A stretch of 64,000 bases of DNA from Marisa cornuarietis (Eukaryota > Mollusca > Gastropoda > Architaenioglossa > Ampullariidae): positions 2,976,001-3,040,000 of the forward strand of contig SMMW01000522.1 in the NCBI GenBank assembly GCA_004794655.1, in the 5' to 3' direction. A model generated the notes under the pieces. That model made no database searches and was not told the origin of the DNA. It was given only the letters and a program-made list of their open reading frames with translations. This document shows positions 27,601-42,600 of the stretch, piece by piece; position 1 is the stretch's first letter; every line of letters starts with the position of its first letter. The translations under genes and the position numbers were made by a program.

Positions 27601-30600
27601 TGGCATATTAGTCAAAAATGCTGCTACGCACTAAAGATATTGCGCTTCTAGATCTTTAACTGAACTGCTATAAATAAAATGTTTTGCATTTTTCAGCAAT
27701 AACTTTTTACTTAAGTAACTTTGGTTACTGCTTGGTTCAGCAGCCCATTAGCAATAATAGCACTTCAAAAGTAGCAGAATATACACCACATAGCACTGCT
27801 ATTTTCACATAAAGAAACATCTGCAATTACTGCCAAGTTAGTTATCAGCCTAATGCCTTATTTTTGCGCGCTTCTTTATTGCCCTAACAGCAGACCATGA
27901 ATTAGGCATTTATTCTGAAAAATTATAAAAAGATTTGGTCAATGTAATAATATTCTGTTTCAATCTTTTAAAGAACCTAACTATGCTGATGCATTACAAA
28001 AGCAAAATGCCTTACTACTTAAAAAAAAAAGAAGTAAAGGCAAAGACACACATACACAGAGGAAAATTGTCACATTAAGTTTACAAGCAGCATAATTATA
28101 CGCTGAACGCACTGTTAGTCTGGTGCATTGTTTATGCCCTGTGCTTTGCAGAAAATGACCAGTAAAAATGAGCACTGCATTGTTAGTACATTTTCCACAG
28201 AGAGTGCAATAAAGACGGAGAAGAAGAGCAGACAAGAAAAAGTAACTGCCACTGGCTGCCAAGCGCGACTGATTGCTGCTTCCTGACATCCACCGACCTG
28301 AGGCACACTGCCCTCACTCTTCCCTCCCTCCATGTATCTGGTCAAGCTTGACCAGCACTCTTTTTTTTCACTGGGATGCACAAGCTTAGTGACAGTTGTT
28401 AGCGCAAACATGAAGCCTGTTCAATACACTATAAGAAAATGTTTGTGCAAAATCTTGCATAAGGTGAAATACATAAAGCAAAAAGATTTACTTGTAAGGA
28501 CTTGGGTGTAAGCAGTGATCACTGTCAACAGCATTCAGAGGACATGCCATTATCTTTCTGCAACCTACCACTAGCCTACGCATGGCGGCAGCTGCTGCTG
28601 CTGTGCTGGCCGCGCTGCAGGGTGGGATAGGGGGCGCAATGCTACAAGCAAGCCACGCTGGCCCTCGTTTTCATCTTCTTCACAGATTTTGGGGCACTGG
28701 GAGAACCCAGTGTAAATCTCACAAGTAATTTATTAGCCAACATTACCCATGAGAGAAAGAGAGAGACAGATGTTGGACAGGACATGATGACCTGCTGGCC
28801 AGTGCTGCAAGTCATGTGACTGTCAGGAGGCAGCAGTTAACTGGTCCCCCTATTCTCTCTCAACACGCCCACACACACATGCACACACATGCTCTCTTTC
28901 CACACAACTGCATGCATGCAGATAGAGCAAACACAACAGAAAGTGACAAGTACACATTCTGGTATGATACACCATGTGCATTTCCTAACTGATTTTGCTG
29001 TTTGCCTGAAGTTTTATTTAAGGACAATGGTTGAACCATCTTACTAACAAATGCACTGACAGTGCTACCAACACAGCCAAAAACTTCATATCACAAGTAC
29101 AGAGGGCAGAGATAGCATGCTAGCATCTTGCAAAAAACACAGCTTGCAAAGTAGAAAATGGGGGAAGGTGAGCTGACTTGAAAGGTGGTATTTTCTACTT
29201 CCTTTGAGTTCAGTTTCACAAAAAAAGGTTTAAAATGCTACAACTGCTGCACAAGACATCTGAAATAGGCTAACGGCAATAACGGCTTTTGAAGATAAAA
29301 TGCTGGGCGCTCAGAATTCACAGCGTCCCATATAGAAGAAAAAAGGCATGCAGTTCCGTAAAAGTCAAGAGAAAGAGGAGCGAAACAATCTGATGAAACA
29401 GCAAGGAGTGTAAACATTACGGTGGTGACACTGGATGATACCTTTAGCACCTGCTTCGCAAACTTACCATCAAAGACGTGACGGACTGAAATTGCAACAT
29501 GAAACAGGTCAACTACAATGAGCTGGAGCATTGCCAGCAATGGAGGTAGAAAGAGAGAGAGAAAAAGTAACAGGAGACATGAACAAGGCATGATGGGGGC
29601 TGATGTGGCCAGTCTAGATGTGGCCCATCCATACAACAGGCTTTTGGACCAAGTTAGACAAGGCACAGGCATGGGAGAGGGAAAAGGCAGGAAGAATGAG
29701 CAGATGGTCAGTTGGACAGTCAGATGGGAGTGAGAGGACATAAGGAGCGCAAGCTCTGGGGCACAGCAACAACACCTGAACCATGATCACAATGCATAGG
29801 TTCAACACAACCATATGGAAATGGGACATTTGATATGGGCCAAAACATGCAATCTACTACCCCATATAAAGACACTGATTATAAAATAAAATGAAAACTG
29901 TCAATTCTTTTTTAAATGTTACGAATCAAACTTATTATTTCCACAACACAGCAACATGATATTTGATGCCAAAAAGCTTTTGCTCACAGTTATTTTTATT
30001 TTATTTTTTTTGGCTAGTGATGTCAATACCTCGATACCTAACCTTCTGCTCCTACCTATTTATGCAGAATGTGTATACAAACTCAAATCCACTCTGACTT
30101 ATGTTTTAGAAATAAATTGATTATTTTTGACAGGGGTTCTGTCAATTTTTGTGGTTTTTAGGTTTTAGGTGTTCATTTGTTAGCCATAACAACGAACTAT
30201 TTTTTTAAGTATGATAAAATTGTGTGTAGAAGCAATAATGGTAATTCTTCTTAGCCCCTACTTTTATATACTTTTCCAACTTAAGTAAATTTACTCAAGG
30301 TGATTACACACCTGAGGGTTCGCTCCAAAGAGGTTAACAAACTAAGATGACCATGTGGACAAGAACTGGTCAAAACAGTATTTCTAAAACTGTTAGAATC
30401 ACTGGCATGTGGCCTAGTCCTTATTTCCACAAGTGAAAAAATGTGAATATAATTTAGCATCTAAAGGAAATTTAGGCACCAACAGAAGATATATTCTGAC
30501 CCTAAACAGTCTTCCCCTCAGCTTATCATGGTATATGAGCTCAAGTTCTAAAGTTAATGTCTAACTGATCTCTGCATTATATATTGCTTTTTATAACACT

Positions 30601-33600
30601 GATTCATACAAGCTTAAAAATTATGATTTTTTTTTGGATCAATTTATCAAAAACCCATTCATGGCAAACAGAAAGGAGTAAGCTTATGAGGAACAAGAAC
30701 ATTACATTTGACTCATAATGTCTGACCTGATTTTTAAATTTTTGGAAATAAGGAAAATAATACAAGCAATAATAAAAAACTGTTGAGCTCAAGACATTTA
30801 TGATTATAAAATGATATAGACGCTAAGACAATGGAAACACGTCTGAATGAGTGGCCACTGCAGGATGAGAAAGAGCTGATAGGTTGTCCACAAGGGCCTC
30901 TAAATACTCTAAAGGGTTGTGCAAGTTGCTTTGAAACAAGAGACAAGCAAATGATGAGGATGAGGATGCAGATGTTGGTGACATTGATGAACGGGAAGGG
31001 GGGACAATGTAGAGTCAGATCTCATTCCCATGATACAAAATGAGTAACCTTACAATGATCAGTAACTGAAAATGCATGCTTCACTTGCAACCATGCACCT
31101 CCTGATTAACTGTTCATGCAAATAGAAATGCCACTACTTTTATTATTGTTTCACATCTGGACAAGTGAAAGTGTTCAAAATGTAGTTTCAAATCACAGTG
31201 ACTGTATAACGTCATGCTTGTATAAGGAAAGATTCAGTTCCAAGGTTAATATTCATGCAAAGCTTCAAGAAACAAGTCTCAATCACCTTCATATCTTTAC
31301 ATAAGTAATGTCCATGGCATGCCAATGCTAGTTTAGATAACAAATGCTCAAATTTCTTTACAGTCAGTATACATTTGAAATGAATATTTCTTCTGCACAA
31401 GGCTAATTGATAACATTTCAAGAAGCCTGAAGCGATAATAGTTTAGTTAGGGAGGTTTTACCCTATTTCATGATCAGCAACTGTTCATGCATTCGATTTG
31501 TTTAACCACCATTGCCACAGGTAAGACTGGTGAATGCAAGAGTCTGTGAGAAGCACACAGCCACACACAGGCTGTATGAGGAATGGTGGCAGTACTGGTC
31601 AGGCCCATCATGCAAATAGCAGATATGTGGGCACATGCTGATGACAGTCTTTTCTAGAGAATGAAAGCCATTCTTACCTCCCTGCGTGGTAAGCACCTGA
31701 ATTGGGTGTGACATGGGTCCTGGGCCAATGGAGGAATATGCTAAGATTGAGATGGTGTAAGTTTGGTTTGGTTCCAATCCAGAGATAGTCGTGAGTCGAT
31801 TGTCATTTTTGACCTCTTGCTGATCCCAAATAAATACTGGATCTTCTGGTTTTAAAGTGTAGAAGACCTTGTACCCCTGCACATATTAAACCATACACAC
31901 TCAGCATTTTTTGTAGCTGTATACAAATCAATTCTCTTGCATGTAAATGTGTGTGTGTATATATATATATATGATATATATATATGTGTGTGTTTGAGTG
32001 TAAGTGAGCGAGAGAGAAAGAGAAAGATTGTTGTGCATAATGAGCAGCTTTTAGCTTTTAGAATCTGGTGCAATATAAGTATTGTTGTTGTTATTTGTGA
32101 TGCTTACAAAAGTGCAAATGAGAGACTACCTATATGATAACAGTCAAGGGAGAGGAATGTGGAGAAGGACATCTGGTACCGTCAACACACAAATATATCA
32201 TGCAAAGCAAACAAGATTAGTTTGAAAAGCAAACCAGAATGAGAAAAAGTTGAAATATCCTCACAATTATCTTTATTGATTAACATAAAAACTAACAAAG
32301 TTACCTTCAGAAGAGTGGGTTTTATGTGATACAACTAACCTGTATGATTCCATTGGGGATTTCTGGTTCATCCCATGACACTACTATGGTAGTGGAACTG
32401 GCTGCTCTTGCACGGATATTGCGAGGTGGTGTGCCAGGTGCTGGAGAACAAAAAATTAATATTTTTAGACATGTAAAGGATATGAAATAAACATTATTGA
32501 AACTAGATGTACAATGGTTTTATAACAAATAAACAACTGACACATAAAATGCCAAACTGTGCATGGCACATTTTTTCTTTTATGACTGTATATATAAAGC
32601 TGATAATAGTTTGTAGGTTTTTTTAAAAGTTTAAATCAGAGCAATAAAAAATGAGGTATTATACAAATTAAAGGTGAATTTCTATCAAAAATAATGTTAC
32701 CTGGAATCTGTTTTAATGATGAATATATGAGACATGTAATAGGTTAATAACATTTTCTTTTTTAAAAAATCAGCAATTAAGCTGGACACTCACTAGCAAA
32801 AAAATAAGCTGGTCTGCATATACAAAATAAAACTCCTAAACTGATTATGTGATAAAAATGTTGTTAAACAATTCATTATCAAGCCTTCATTTTTCCAACT
32901 AACATTTTAAACTACAATATGTAAATTCACAGTTTATATATAAATCAAAATACAGTGAAACCTCAGTTTTCGTTGATAATCCACTTGAAAACTATCAGCG
33001 AAATCCAAAACCAACAAAAACCAAGGCAATAATTTCCATATGAATCAACTTAAATCCAATTAATTTGATCTAGACACTTTAAAATACCTACCAAAAACAA
33101 CTGTTTAGAGAATAAATATAGTGTTTGAAACTAAAAACAAAAAGAAATTAATATAAAATGAATATAAAAGACTAATATTCTGGCTCTGGGAAACCTTCTT
33201 TGGTCCCATGATGGAGCAGAAAAGAAATGGTTAACTTATTAGCAAGGGAAACACTTCACAGGGACAATGATATTTGAGCACGTGATTAATCTTATGCGCA
33301 CTACGTACATTTTGAAACTGAAAAATGCAAAATAAATACAGTACACCGAATACTGTATACACAGTAATCATTTATGGTAAATTTTGGACTATAAGCCGCA
33401 ACTACCCCCCCCCCCTGCATTATACCCTGTGTCTTAAACACCAATGTGGCTTGTTTGCAGATTTTTCAGATTCCAATTAATTTTCAATGAGCTCCAATGT
33501 TAAGTTGTTAACACTGTTACAGTTCACATTTTTAAATCAAAGCCACATACAATTGAAGCATTCAGATCAGTTGCTGAAGCACACACTTTCATCATAATGA

Positions 33601-36600
33601 AAACAAGATGAAATCCCTACGATGCAGCTTTCAAATTGTATATATTTGCAACTTATAATAATCTAGCGTGGTTTATTTGTGAAAACAAATTAAGATCTTT
33701 TAAAAATTTAGTGGGTGCAGCTTATATACAGGCGCACTCAAGAGATCAAAATAAATGGTACATGTAATTGTAGTATTAGCACTCACAAACAATTAAAAAA
33801 GCACAAAAACACTGGAAAGCTATGGAATTGACTGGCTAGACGTATGGTGTGATGCTCACACACACGAAACAACACCACACTGAGCAGGATAACGCGTGGG
33901 TCGCCTTTGTTTTCGCAAAATTAGCAGCAAAGTCACACTGGCACACCGACGAAATCCAAGGCAACTGATGAAAACCGAGACAAATTTTTTGTGGGAAAAA
34001 TTGACAAAAGCCGAAACCAATGATAACAGAAGTCAACAAAAACCCAGCTTTCATTGTATATAAATATTTAATATTAAAAGAAAATAATGGGTGACCATTG
34101 TGTGGTTATGATGACAGTAACAGATCAGCCAGATAAGTTTAATGTGAAAGTTTTTTTTTAAACTGATGTGCTATAACAAAGAATTCTTATTTTCAAAACA
34201 TCCAAGCGTAACATAAAAAAGGTCTGATGTGTATTTGCTAGGTAATTTAGTGCTTCACAGTGTGGAAACATTAAAAAAAGAAGAAGAAAATGGAATTATT
34301 TATCACAACTTGTATGCAGGTGGTCATTTAAAAACAGATGAATATAAATCAAACAGCACTCTTGTGACATATATAATTAGCTAATAATATAAAAAGGAAA
34401 ATGATGATCACGGCAAGAAGATCTAGTACCTAAGGCGATTACACAGGATTATTTCTTCTGTATGGCATGTTTCAAATCAATCTGGTGATATTATACCATA
34501 TAAAAGTGACATTAACATTCTATGAAATCTTTTACAAACCTTCACAATGAATACAGGAATTCTATAATTAAGGTAGCATGTGCATATGTGCATGCCAGCC
34601 ACAAGATGACAGAGATTTACTAATGTTCTGTTTACAGAAAATTAATTTAAAACAAAAATGATTTACACAAAAATGAATCTGTAGGCACAACCTAAGGCCA
34701 TATTCATGATGCAAAGGTAAGTCATTGTCCCTGTTAAATCAAGGCCAAGTGTTTTGTCACTGTAGTTATAATGTGGTGTCAAGACTTCACTGATACTGTG
34801 TTACCCCTAGGACCATAGTTATAAATCAGGGGCAAAGATTCCCTTGGGTGAGGTAGCATAAACCAGTATCTGTGGGGTCTAGACAGTGCACTATAACTAT
34901 GGAGATAAGACATCTTTCCGTATTTCCCCATTTTGCCCATGGGTAGCAATCTACCACTGCTTCATGGTGGTTCAGTTACCTTTACCCCTGATAGCTGAGT
35001 TTTCAACTCTGAATTCGGATTGTGAGAGTTCTTTTAAATCCACTGCACTCTACAATTCTAGTAATACCTCTTCAGAAATGACTTTTATTTTTCTTCCATC
35101 TCCCTAAAATTTTAAACAATAAGACATCTATTTCAGAAACATACATACTGGCAGTGAGTGGTTTAAGGAAGACACGCAGCCATGGCTTAAATAAGTATTT
35201 CCCATGGACTGTTCCTGTACTGGCTTGCTATTTCTTGATTACTGTTACATCTCTACACCCTCACACAAAACAATGCCCTTTATTTTAACTACCTGAAAAC
35301 TAGGTCATCCTAGGAAATCATACAGCCTTTATTAGGAACAGAGTCTCTGGCCCAATCTCTTGGTTTAAAGAGGCACAAACACTGACTAGTGCATTTGTAG
35401 AGATGGAACAGCAGCTCCAGCAGATGATGTCAATGCCATCACTTTCCATAGGCATGATGCACTTAATCCCAAGAGATGTTGTTGAAGAGCAATTCAAGCT
35501 CTAATAAACCTTCCATACCAGACAGACCCACATCTGTCTTCTGTCCTCTTCATAACATTGCATGCATGCACCTCAGTGAGGGTGCATGCACATGCATGCA
35601 GCAGTGCCATGTGTGCTCTAGCTCTTCTTCTCTGCTAGTGGCCTTCCTCTCTGCACACAGGCTGTGACCCTAAACTAAACATTTGCTTCTCTCTGTTCAC
35701 ACCTACCAGATGTGCTGGACCACCAGGCTTCCCACTCCAACTAGCACTATACCAGGGTGGCACTAACTGTGAAGAGAGATGGCAAATACTATGTTACAGA
35801 CGAATGAAGAATACATCAAGAGCACTGCAAGCCCCACCTTCACATGTGCTCAGAAAGTGTATCTCTATAGTCTTATTGGAACCCAGTGATAGGTACTGGC
35901 TGAGAAAGTCCACTGCAAACAAATTCTTCTAAGCAAAACAAATCACATGATAGCACATCACATATTTGCTATACCCCAGTCATCTTGCTTACCATTTCAG
36001 CTTAGATTATAACTGTCGGCATTAGCAAAGGTGTCATGCAAACAGCTGGGGAAAACATCAACTGTTGCATAGAAAAACAATTAGAAGCACGCTAATGCAT
36101 GTGCAACTCCGCCTGGAAACCCCCCGGGTAACCTGCCGGTCCCAAGCCCGGATGAAGGAGGAGGGTTGGGCGTGGGGTTAGCAACCCCACCCTGTAAAAC
36201 AACCCTGCTACAGAAACCGCAAAAAGAACATTACCACAACGAGAGCCTGGACGGGAAGATCCCTCCTTGGAGGGGCCTATGACGTGTGCTGACGAAAGCC
36301 CTCGGGAAGTCAGCTCGCCGACCTATCTTCTCACGGCCAAGGCAAAAACCAGGATAGGGACCTGGAACATCAGAACCCTATACGAGCAAGGTAAATCAGC
36401 TCAGGTAGCACAGGAGATGAAGAACTATGGCATCAAGCTCAATGGCCTGTGCGAGACCAGATGGAATGGTAGCGGTCAGACCAGACTCTCATCAGGGGAG
36501 ACTATCATCTACTCTGGACATGAAGATCCTGACCATGACCACTCACAAGGAGTAGCAGTACTGATGACACAGGAGGCTGCAAGGGCACTAATAACATGGG

Positions 36601-39600
36601 AACCAGTTTCTCCACGACTCATGTCAGCTCGGTTCAACTCCAAAGGAAGAAAGATCACCATCATCCAGTGCTATGCACCTACCAACGCAGCAAAAGAAGA
36701 GGAGAAGGAGGACTTTTACAACTCCCTACAAGCGCTGGTTGATCGTACTCCAAGACGAGACCTGAAGATCATCATGGGCGACATGAATGCCAAAGTTGGA
36801 GATAACAACACGGACAAAGAACACATAATGGGAAAGCACGGTGTGGGCAACTGCAATGAGAATGGTGAGCTGTTCACAGACTTCTGCTTGTTCAACGACC
36901 TTGTAATCGGAGGCACAGTCTTTCCTCACAAAACCATTCACAAGACCACCTGGACTTCACCAGATGGAAATACAGAAAACCAGATCGATCACATCACCAT
37001 CGATCGACAGTTTCAAAGAAGTCTGCTGGACGTCAGAGTAAAGCGAGGTGCAGATGCAGCCACAGACCACCATCTACTGGTGGCAACCATGAAGATAAAG
37101 CTGAGGTCCTTCCATGACTCATCGGACAGACCGCACCACAAATTCAACGTGCAGTTCCTCAGAGATCGGAATAAACAAGAAGAGTTCAACTGCGAAGTAA
37201 AAAACAGGTTTGCGGCACTGGAAGGACTCTTGGAAGAAACAGTGACCAACCACTGGACAAGAATACAAGAGACCTGGAAAACTTCCTGCACACACGTTCT
37301 GGGGAAGAAAGGAAAACAGCATAAGGAATGGCTGAATATAAAGACCTGGCAAAAAATAGAGCAAAGGAAAGAGCTGAAGCAGAAGATCAACCAATGTCAA
37401 GACCAGCAGGAAAAAGAAGAACTCAGAGCAAAATACTGGGAGATAAACAGAGAAGTAAAAAAGAGCGCAAGAGATGACAAGAGGCAGTTCACACACAAGA
37501 TGGCAGAAGAGGCAAAACAAGCAGCTGGGCAAAATAACACAAAGAGACTATATGAAATTACAAGAATTCTGGCAGGAAGAAAAAACACCAATGCGTGCAG
37601 ACCAATAAAGGATAAGAATGGCAGCGCCATCACCGGAGATGCAGAAACAAGATCACGCTGGGTGGAACATTTTGATGAAATACTTAACTGACCATCACCA
37701 ACAACCACCTTGGACATTCCCCCAGCTGCCGAACAGCTTCAAGTAAACACCAGCCCACCAACCAAGGCAGAAATCATCAAAGCCATCAAGTCCTTGAAGT
37801 CTGGCAAGGCGGCAGGCCCAGATGGCATTCCTGCTGAAGCACTAAAGGCAGATCCAACAGCCGCAGCAGAGATGTTACACCCACTGCTGAAGAAAATTTG
37901 GGAACAGGAACAAGTTCCAGCAGACTGGAAGCTTGGCTACCTAGTAAAGCTACCCAAAAAAGGCGACCTTACACAGTGCAGCAATTGGCGTGGGATTATG
38001 CTGTTGTCCACTCCTAGCAAGGTGCTGACCAGAATCATCCTGGAGAGACTAAAAATGCCCTAGACAAGAGACTGCGGCAAGAACAGGCAGGCTTTCGGCA
38101 GGGAAAATCATGCATAGACCAAATCGCTACACTACGAAATATTATTGAACAGTCCATTGAATGGCAGGCACCACTATACATAACCTTTGTGGATTTTGAG
38201 AAAGCCTTTGACTCCGTAGACAGGGAAACCATCTGGAAACTGATGCAGCACTACGGATTTCCACCAAAGTTTATTGCCATCATCCAACAGCTGTATCAGG
38301 ACTCGAAATGCCAGGTGATCCACAACGGAAAGCTGACTGACCCCTTCACAGTGAGGACTGGAGTGAGGCAAGGATGTATGCTCTCACCGACAATCTTCCT
38401 GATCGTCATAGACTGGATCATGAGAAGAACAACCTTTAACAGTAACACGGGCATTCAGTGGACCTTCGCCAGGCAACTTGAAGACCTCGACTTTGCAGAC
38501 GACATCAGCCTGCTGTCCCACAAACAACAACACGCACAAACAAAGCTCACTCGGCTCGCAGAAGAAGCAGCAATGACGGGCCTGACCATCAACATCAAGA
38601 AGACGGAAGTAATGCGGGTCAACAACAAGCAAGAAGCCCCACTACAACTGCATGGGGAATGCATTACAGAGTCTGACCATTTCACCTACCTTGGCAGCAT
38701 AGTCAGCAAAAATGGAGGTTCAGATGAGGATGCAAGAAGCCGAACAAACAAAGCCAGGCTTGCATTCCACACCCTACGACCTATCTGGAACTCCAAAGCT
38801 CTATCTTTACACACCAAGATCCGCATCTTTAACACAAATGTAAAGGCAATACTTCTATATGGATCCGAGACATGGCGGGTGACAAATGCCATTACTAACA
38901 AGATACAGACATTCTTCAACAGATGTCTGCGCCACATCCTCAACATCAGATGGCCTGATAAGATCTCCAATATAGACCTGTGGGAGAGAACCAATCAAAA
39001 ACCTGCTAGCCAAGACATCAGGAAGCGGAAGTGGGGCTGGATTGGTCACACCTTACGAAAGCCAGCCGACAACTTAACAAGACAAGCTCTGGGCTGGAAC
39101 CCACAGGGGAGGCGCAGGGCTGGGAGACCCAGAGAGACGTGGAGGAGATCAGTCCACAGAGAGGCAGAGACAGCTGGCATGACATGGTCCCAACTAGAAA
39201 GGAGTGCCCAGAACCGGGTCCGTTGGCGGGGTGTGGTTGCGGCCCTATGCTCCACTGGGAGCGTACAGGAATAAGGAAGGAATGCATGTGCATGTGAAGA
39301 CACACCAGCAAACAGACATTTAACACCAATTATCCTTACAGACAAGCACAGGAACAAACCTGCCAACCTCTTCTGAGTTTGACAATATGTTAGGCTTTTA
39401 TCAGCTCCCCAATTCCCTGCCTCCATTCTCAAACAAAAATAAATAAAAAAAAGAAAATAAAAAAGACCAGCACTTGTAGCCTTAATTTCACAAACTTCTT
39501 TTCTCTGGGACCTGGGTATATGTGTGCACCCTTCCCCAGCCTTGGGACTGGGCATGACATTGGTTCCTGCAGTCAGCTACCTCAGCTCTACTGGTTGTTG

Positions 39601-42600
39601 CATCCCCGATTCACCTGTGCTGAGATTACCTGGGGGCTGTTATCAAGGCAGGGTGATAGCACTGGCAGTATGAATTCTTCGAGATGCCGTGTTATCTGCA
39701 GTCAGTCGCCGGCTGGTGGCTCTAGCCTCTTGCTCCTCTCAACACACAACCAGACGCTCTTATCTCTCAGCCCCTCTCTGCTCACAGTGCCAGCTGGCAC
39801 TCTGCTACCTCCCGTCTTTGATCTACACGTCTATCATGTTCAACTTGCAAAATTTGTCTAATGTGACAGTTCTAAAACTACATGGGAATGTTTCCTGCCT
39901 GTATTCTCACTCGGCCACATAGCCACGGCAAGCCAGCATAAAATTCTGCCCTCAAGGAAGTCTTCTCACTCGGCATTATTTAAACTACATAAGGTCAGCC
40001 TGCCGTGAGGTGACAGGAGTTTACAATCCAGGTGCCATCTCTCTCTGTATTACCATGTGACACGCGCAGCTTCCAACTGCACCTCTGCTCCACCCAGAGA
40101 CTTCGTCAGGTCCTGCTGCACAGAATTTAGCTGGTTTTGTTTTTAAACATTTCGCCCACAATTTCTCTGTCAGAAAATGAGCAAAATTTTTCCTGGATAC
40201 ACAGTTTATAATAATATGTTAATGCAGGTGGCACTGTTTTTCTGTTTCACCTGACTTTGTCTTAACAAGACAAATATGGACAAACCTTTTTGCAAGTATA
40301 GGAAAGTGTTTCTATATAACCATATGTCAAAACTGGCAAATTTGGTCAAATATTCATCCATGCTTGTCCAGTTAGGAACAGCATTTAACCTCTGGTCAAC
40401 AATATAGCACCCAAAAAAAGAAGCTTTTTTTAAAGTGTTACAAAGAAGAGAATTGCCATACAAAGCTTGTCCCCCACATGAAAAAAAGCACAAGGCTCAT
40501 GAAAAACACGACAGCTGAATTAGGCTGAGGGCCATTCCCAACACTCTGAACGACCAGACTATATCGATTATTACAAACACCTTCATGTTCCTTGTGCATT
40601 TACTTCAACTTGAGTTTCAATTTTTTAAGTATAGAAATTGAACAATAATAGGGAACCACACAGGTGAAAAATTAAATACATTGTACGCCTACAGAATCGT
40701 ATTCCAAGGAACTCTTCAAGGCCGATGATACGCATGATGAGTACCCAGTCCCATCATCTAGAAATGGGCAACACTTGCATCAAATATCACTTCACTACTT
40801 TACCTCAGCCCCCGACATTAACATTGGTCTAGTATGCAAGTGAGCAGGCTTCCTAGTGCTTGTCCGTAAAACATAGCTTTGTTCTCCAAGGACTCTTGCT
40901 GCTTTCCGATCATGCCCTCTGCTGACCTGTGGTCGGCCATGATGTGAGTGTTTATCTGAGTGATGCATTGCCTGTATCCCTGGTGTACCAGGCTTGCAAC
41001 CTGTCTGGCACTTGGCCAGGACCAACAGAGAGAACCACAGCAAAAATAGCTTTTTCTAACTCTCTATCAGTCTTCTCCATCTCTCATCTTTCCCTAGCTT
41101 TGGAAAGGTAGAACGAATCCTCCTCTTCATCAAGCCTTCAGAAGGTCCCCTGTTTGTGGCAGCATGTTTACACATATATCGATGCATTACAAACTTTGCT
41201 GTCATGGGTATCCATCTTAAGTAAATGGTACAGTCTTGCTCCTGCTCTAGAAGGAAACAAATAAAATGATTGAAAATGTTCAGAGCGCTTTTGGAACACG
41301 AATGCACTGAGGATAAAACAAGGTTTCAGGTGTGATGCCAAAGGTTGTGCAGCAATCTCATACAATGCACATGGTTTTTAGGTCCTCAATGAGAAAGGAC
41401 AGTGCCAAAATTATTCCCTAACCCATTTTCAGGCATGTGGTGCTAACAGAACCATCCCTTCTGCACACTCAAATTAACTGAATCCTGCAAAAAGCAAACA
41501 CTGAGTGTAAGTGAATTTGTGGCCGGTGAGTGTGCACAGTGTGAACTTGGTAAGTGAAGGTCATGAGCTTAACAAGTGACAGCAGATTTCAAGTCCCACA
41601 GACCAGTTTGATGGACTTTTCTTGTCCAACAGAAGAAAGACACCAGTTTGCTCCCCTTCAGTTTTTACTGACCTTGCTGGCGCCAGCTAAAATTAGAAGT
41701 TCTTGTACAAGCAACTACAGCAGACTTAAAGTCAACAAATCATGTGCTAATACAACAAAACATACTCAGCACCAGCCACAAGAAACCACCCAAAGATCTG
41801 CTCTATTGCATTTCTGAACTAACAGAGTTTTTTTTTTTTTTTAGCTGGAGTTGGCCAAGCTAGGAAAATATATTGGCTTGTGTAAACACAGCAGCACACA
41901 GGTCATATGTAGGGCTCAACTGAAACTGTCTTCATCCATTCCCCCCACCACTTCCTCCCTCAAAAACTCACTTGCATGCCCACGCGTGCATATGCAACAC
42001 AAGATGTCCGCATGACAAGGAGACATAACAGGTTTGTATTAACATGATACTGTTTTGTACACACTCTACACACTAGCCTTGCCATGCTCAATGGACTACT
42101 AACTGTTTTGTACATATACACCTGCCCTGCTACACAGCATAGAGTACCAATACATTAAGAATGGTAGCAAATGATGGGCAACAGTCATGTGGCATATCTA
42201 AGGAAGTGATAAATTTTAAGGTCATGCAACAGCCATGGCCACAACTGTTCATAACAAAGTTCTTCACAAGATTATGAAGATCCATGAAAGAGCTTGTCAC
42301 ATGCCTCAAATGATTTCTAACGACTCCACTGAAAAGATACAGCACCCCCAATTCCAAGTTGACACCATGTCCACATGAAACAAGGGTGCAGATAAGTGAC
42401 CTTCCTTATGGGCACCAAGAGGGGAAGTTTTATAATTTTCGCTCTCTCAATGCCACAGAATTCAGCCTATAATTATAAAATAACTATAATAATAAAATTC
42501 ATTCTATAACTAGAAAGAGAAAATGTTATATTATGCTGAGAAGTTCCTATCCTGGTCATTTTGACCCAAACCATTTTGCTCCAGTCATTACCACCTATAG

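Noticed and set aside
28581..28720. Plus-strand ATG followed by an Ala-rich frame ([12 protein letters not shown])
   Set aside because: It is only about 45 codons long and arises from a GCTGCTGCTG run in a GC-rich spot. There is no further support.
29238..29741. 167-codon minus-strand open frame in the FN2-FN3 intron
   Set aside because: It shows low-complexity hydrophobic text with no domain, no conserved motif and no convincing splice context, so it is likely a chance frame.
34812..34993. Short inverted pairs (CCATAGTTATA/TATAACTATGG and ATCAGGGGCAAAG/CTTTACCCCTGAT)
   Set aside because: The arms are only 11-13 bp in AT-rich sequence and cross each other rather than nest. There is no element boundary or duplication.
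37013..37717. Long antisense frames over the LINE ORF
   Set aside because: They are mirror shadows of the endonuclease-RT coding strand and lack any motif of their own.
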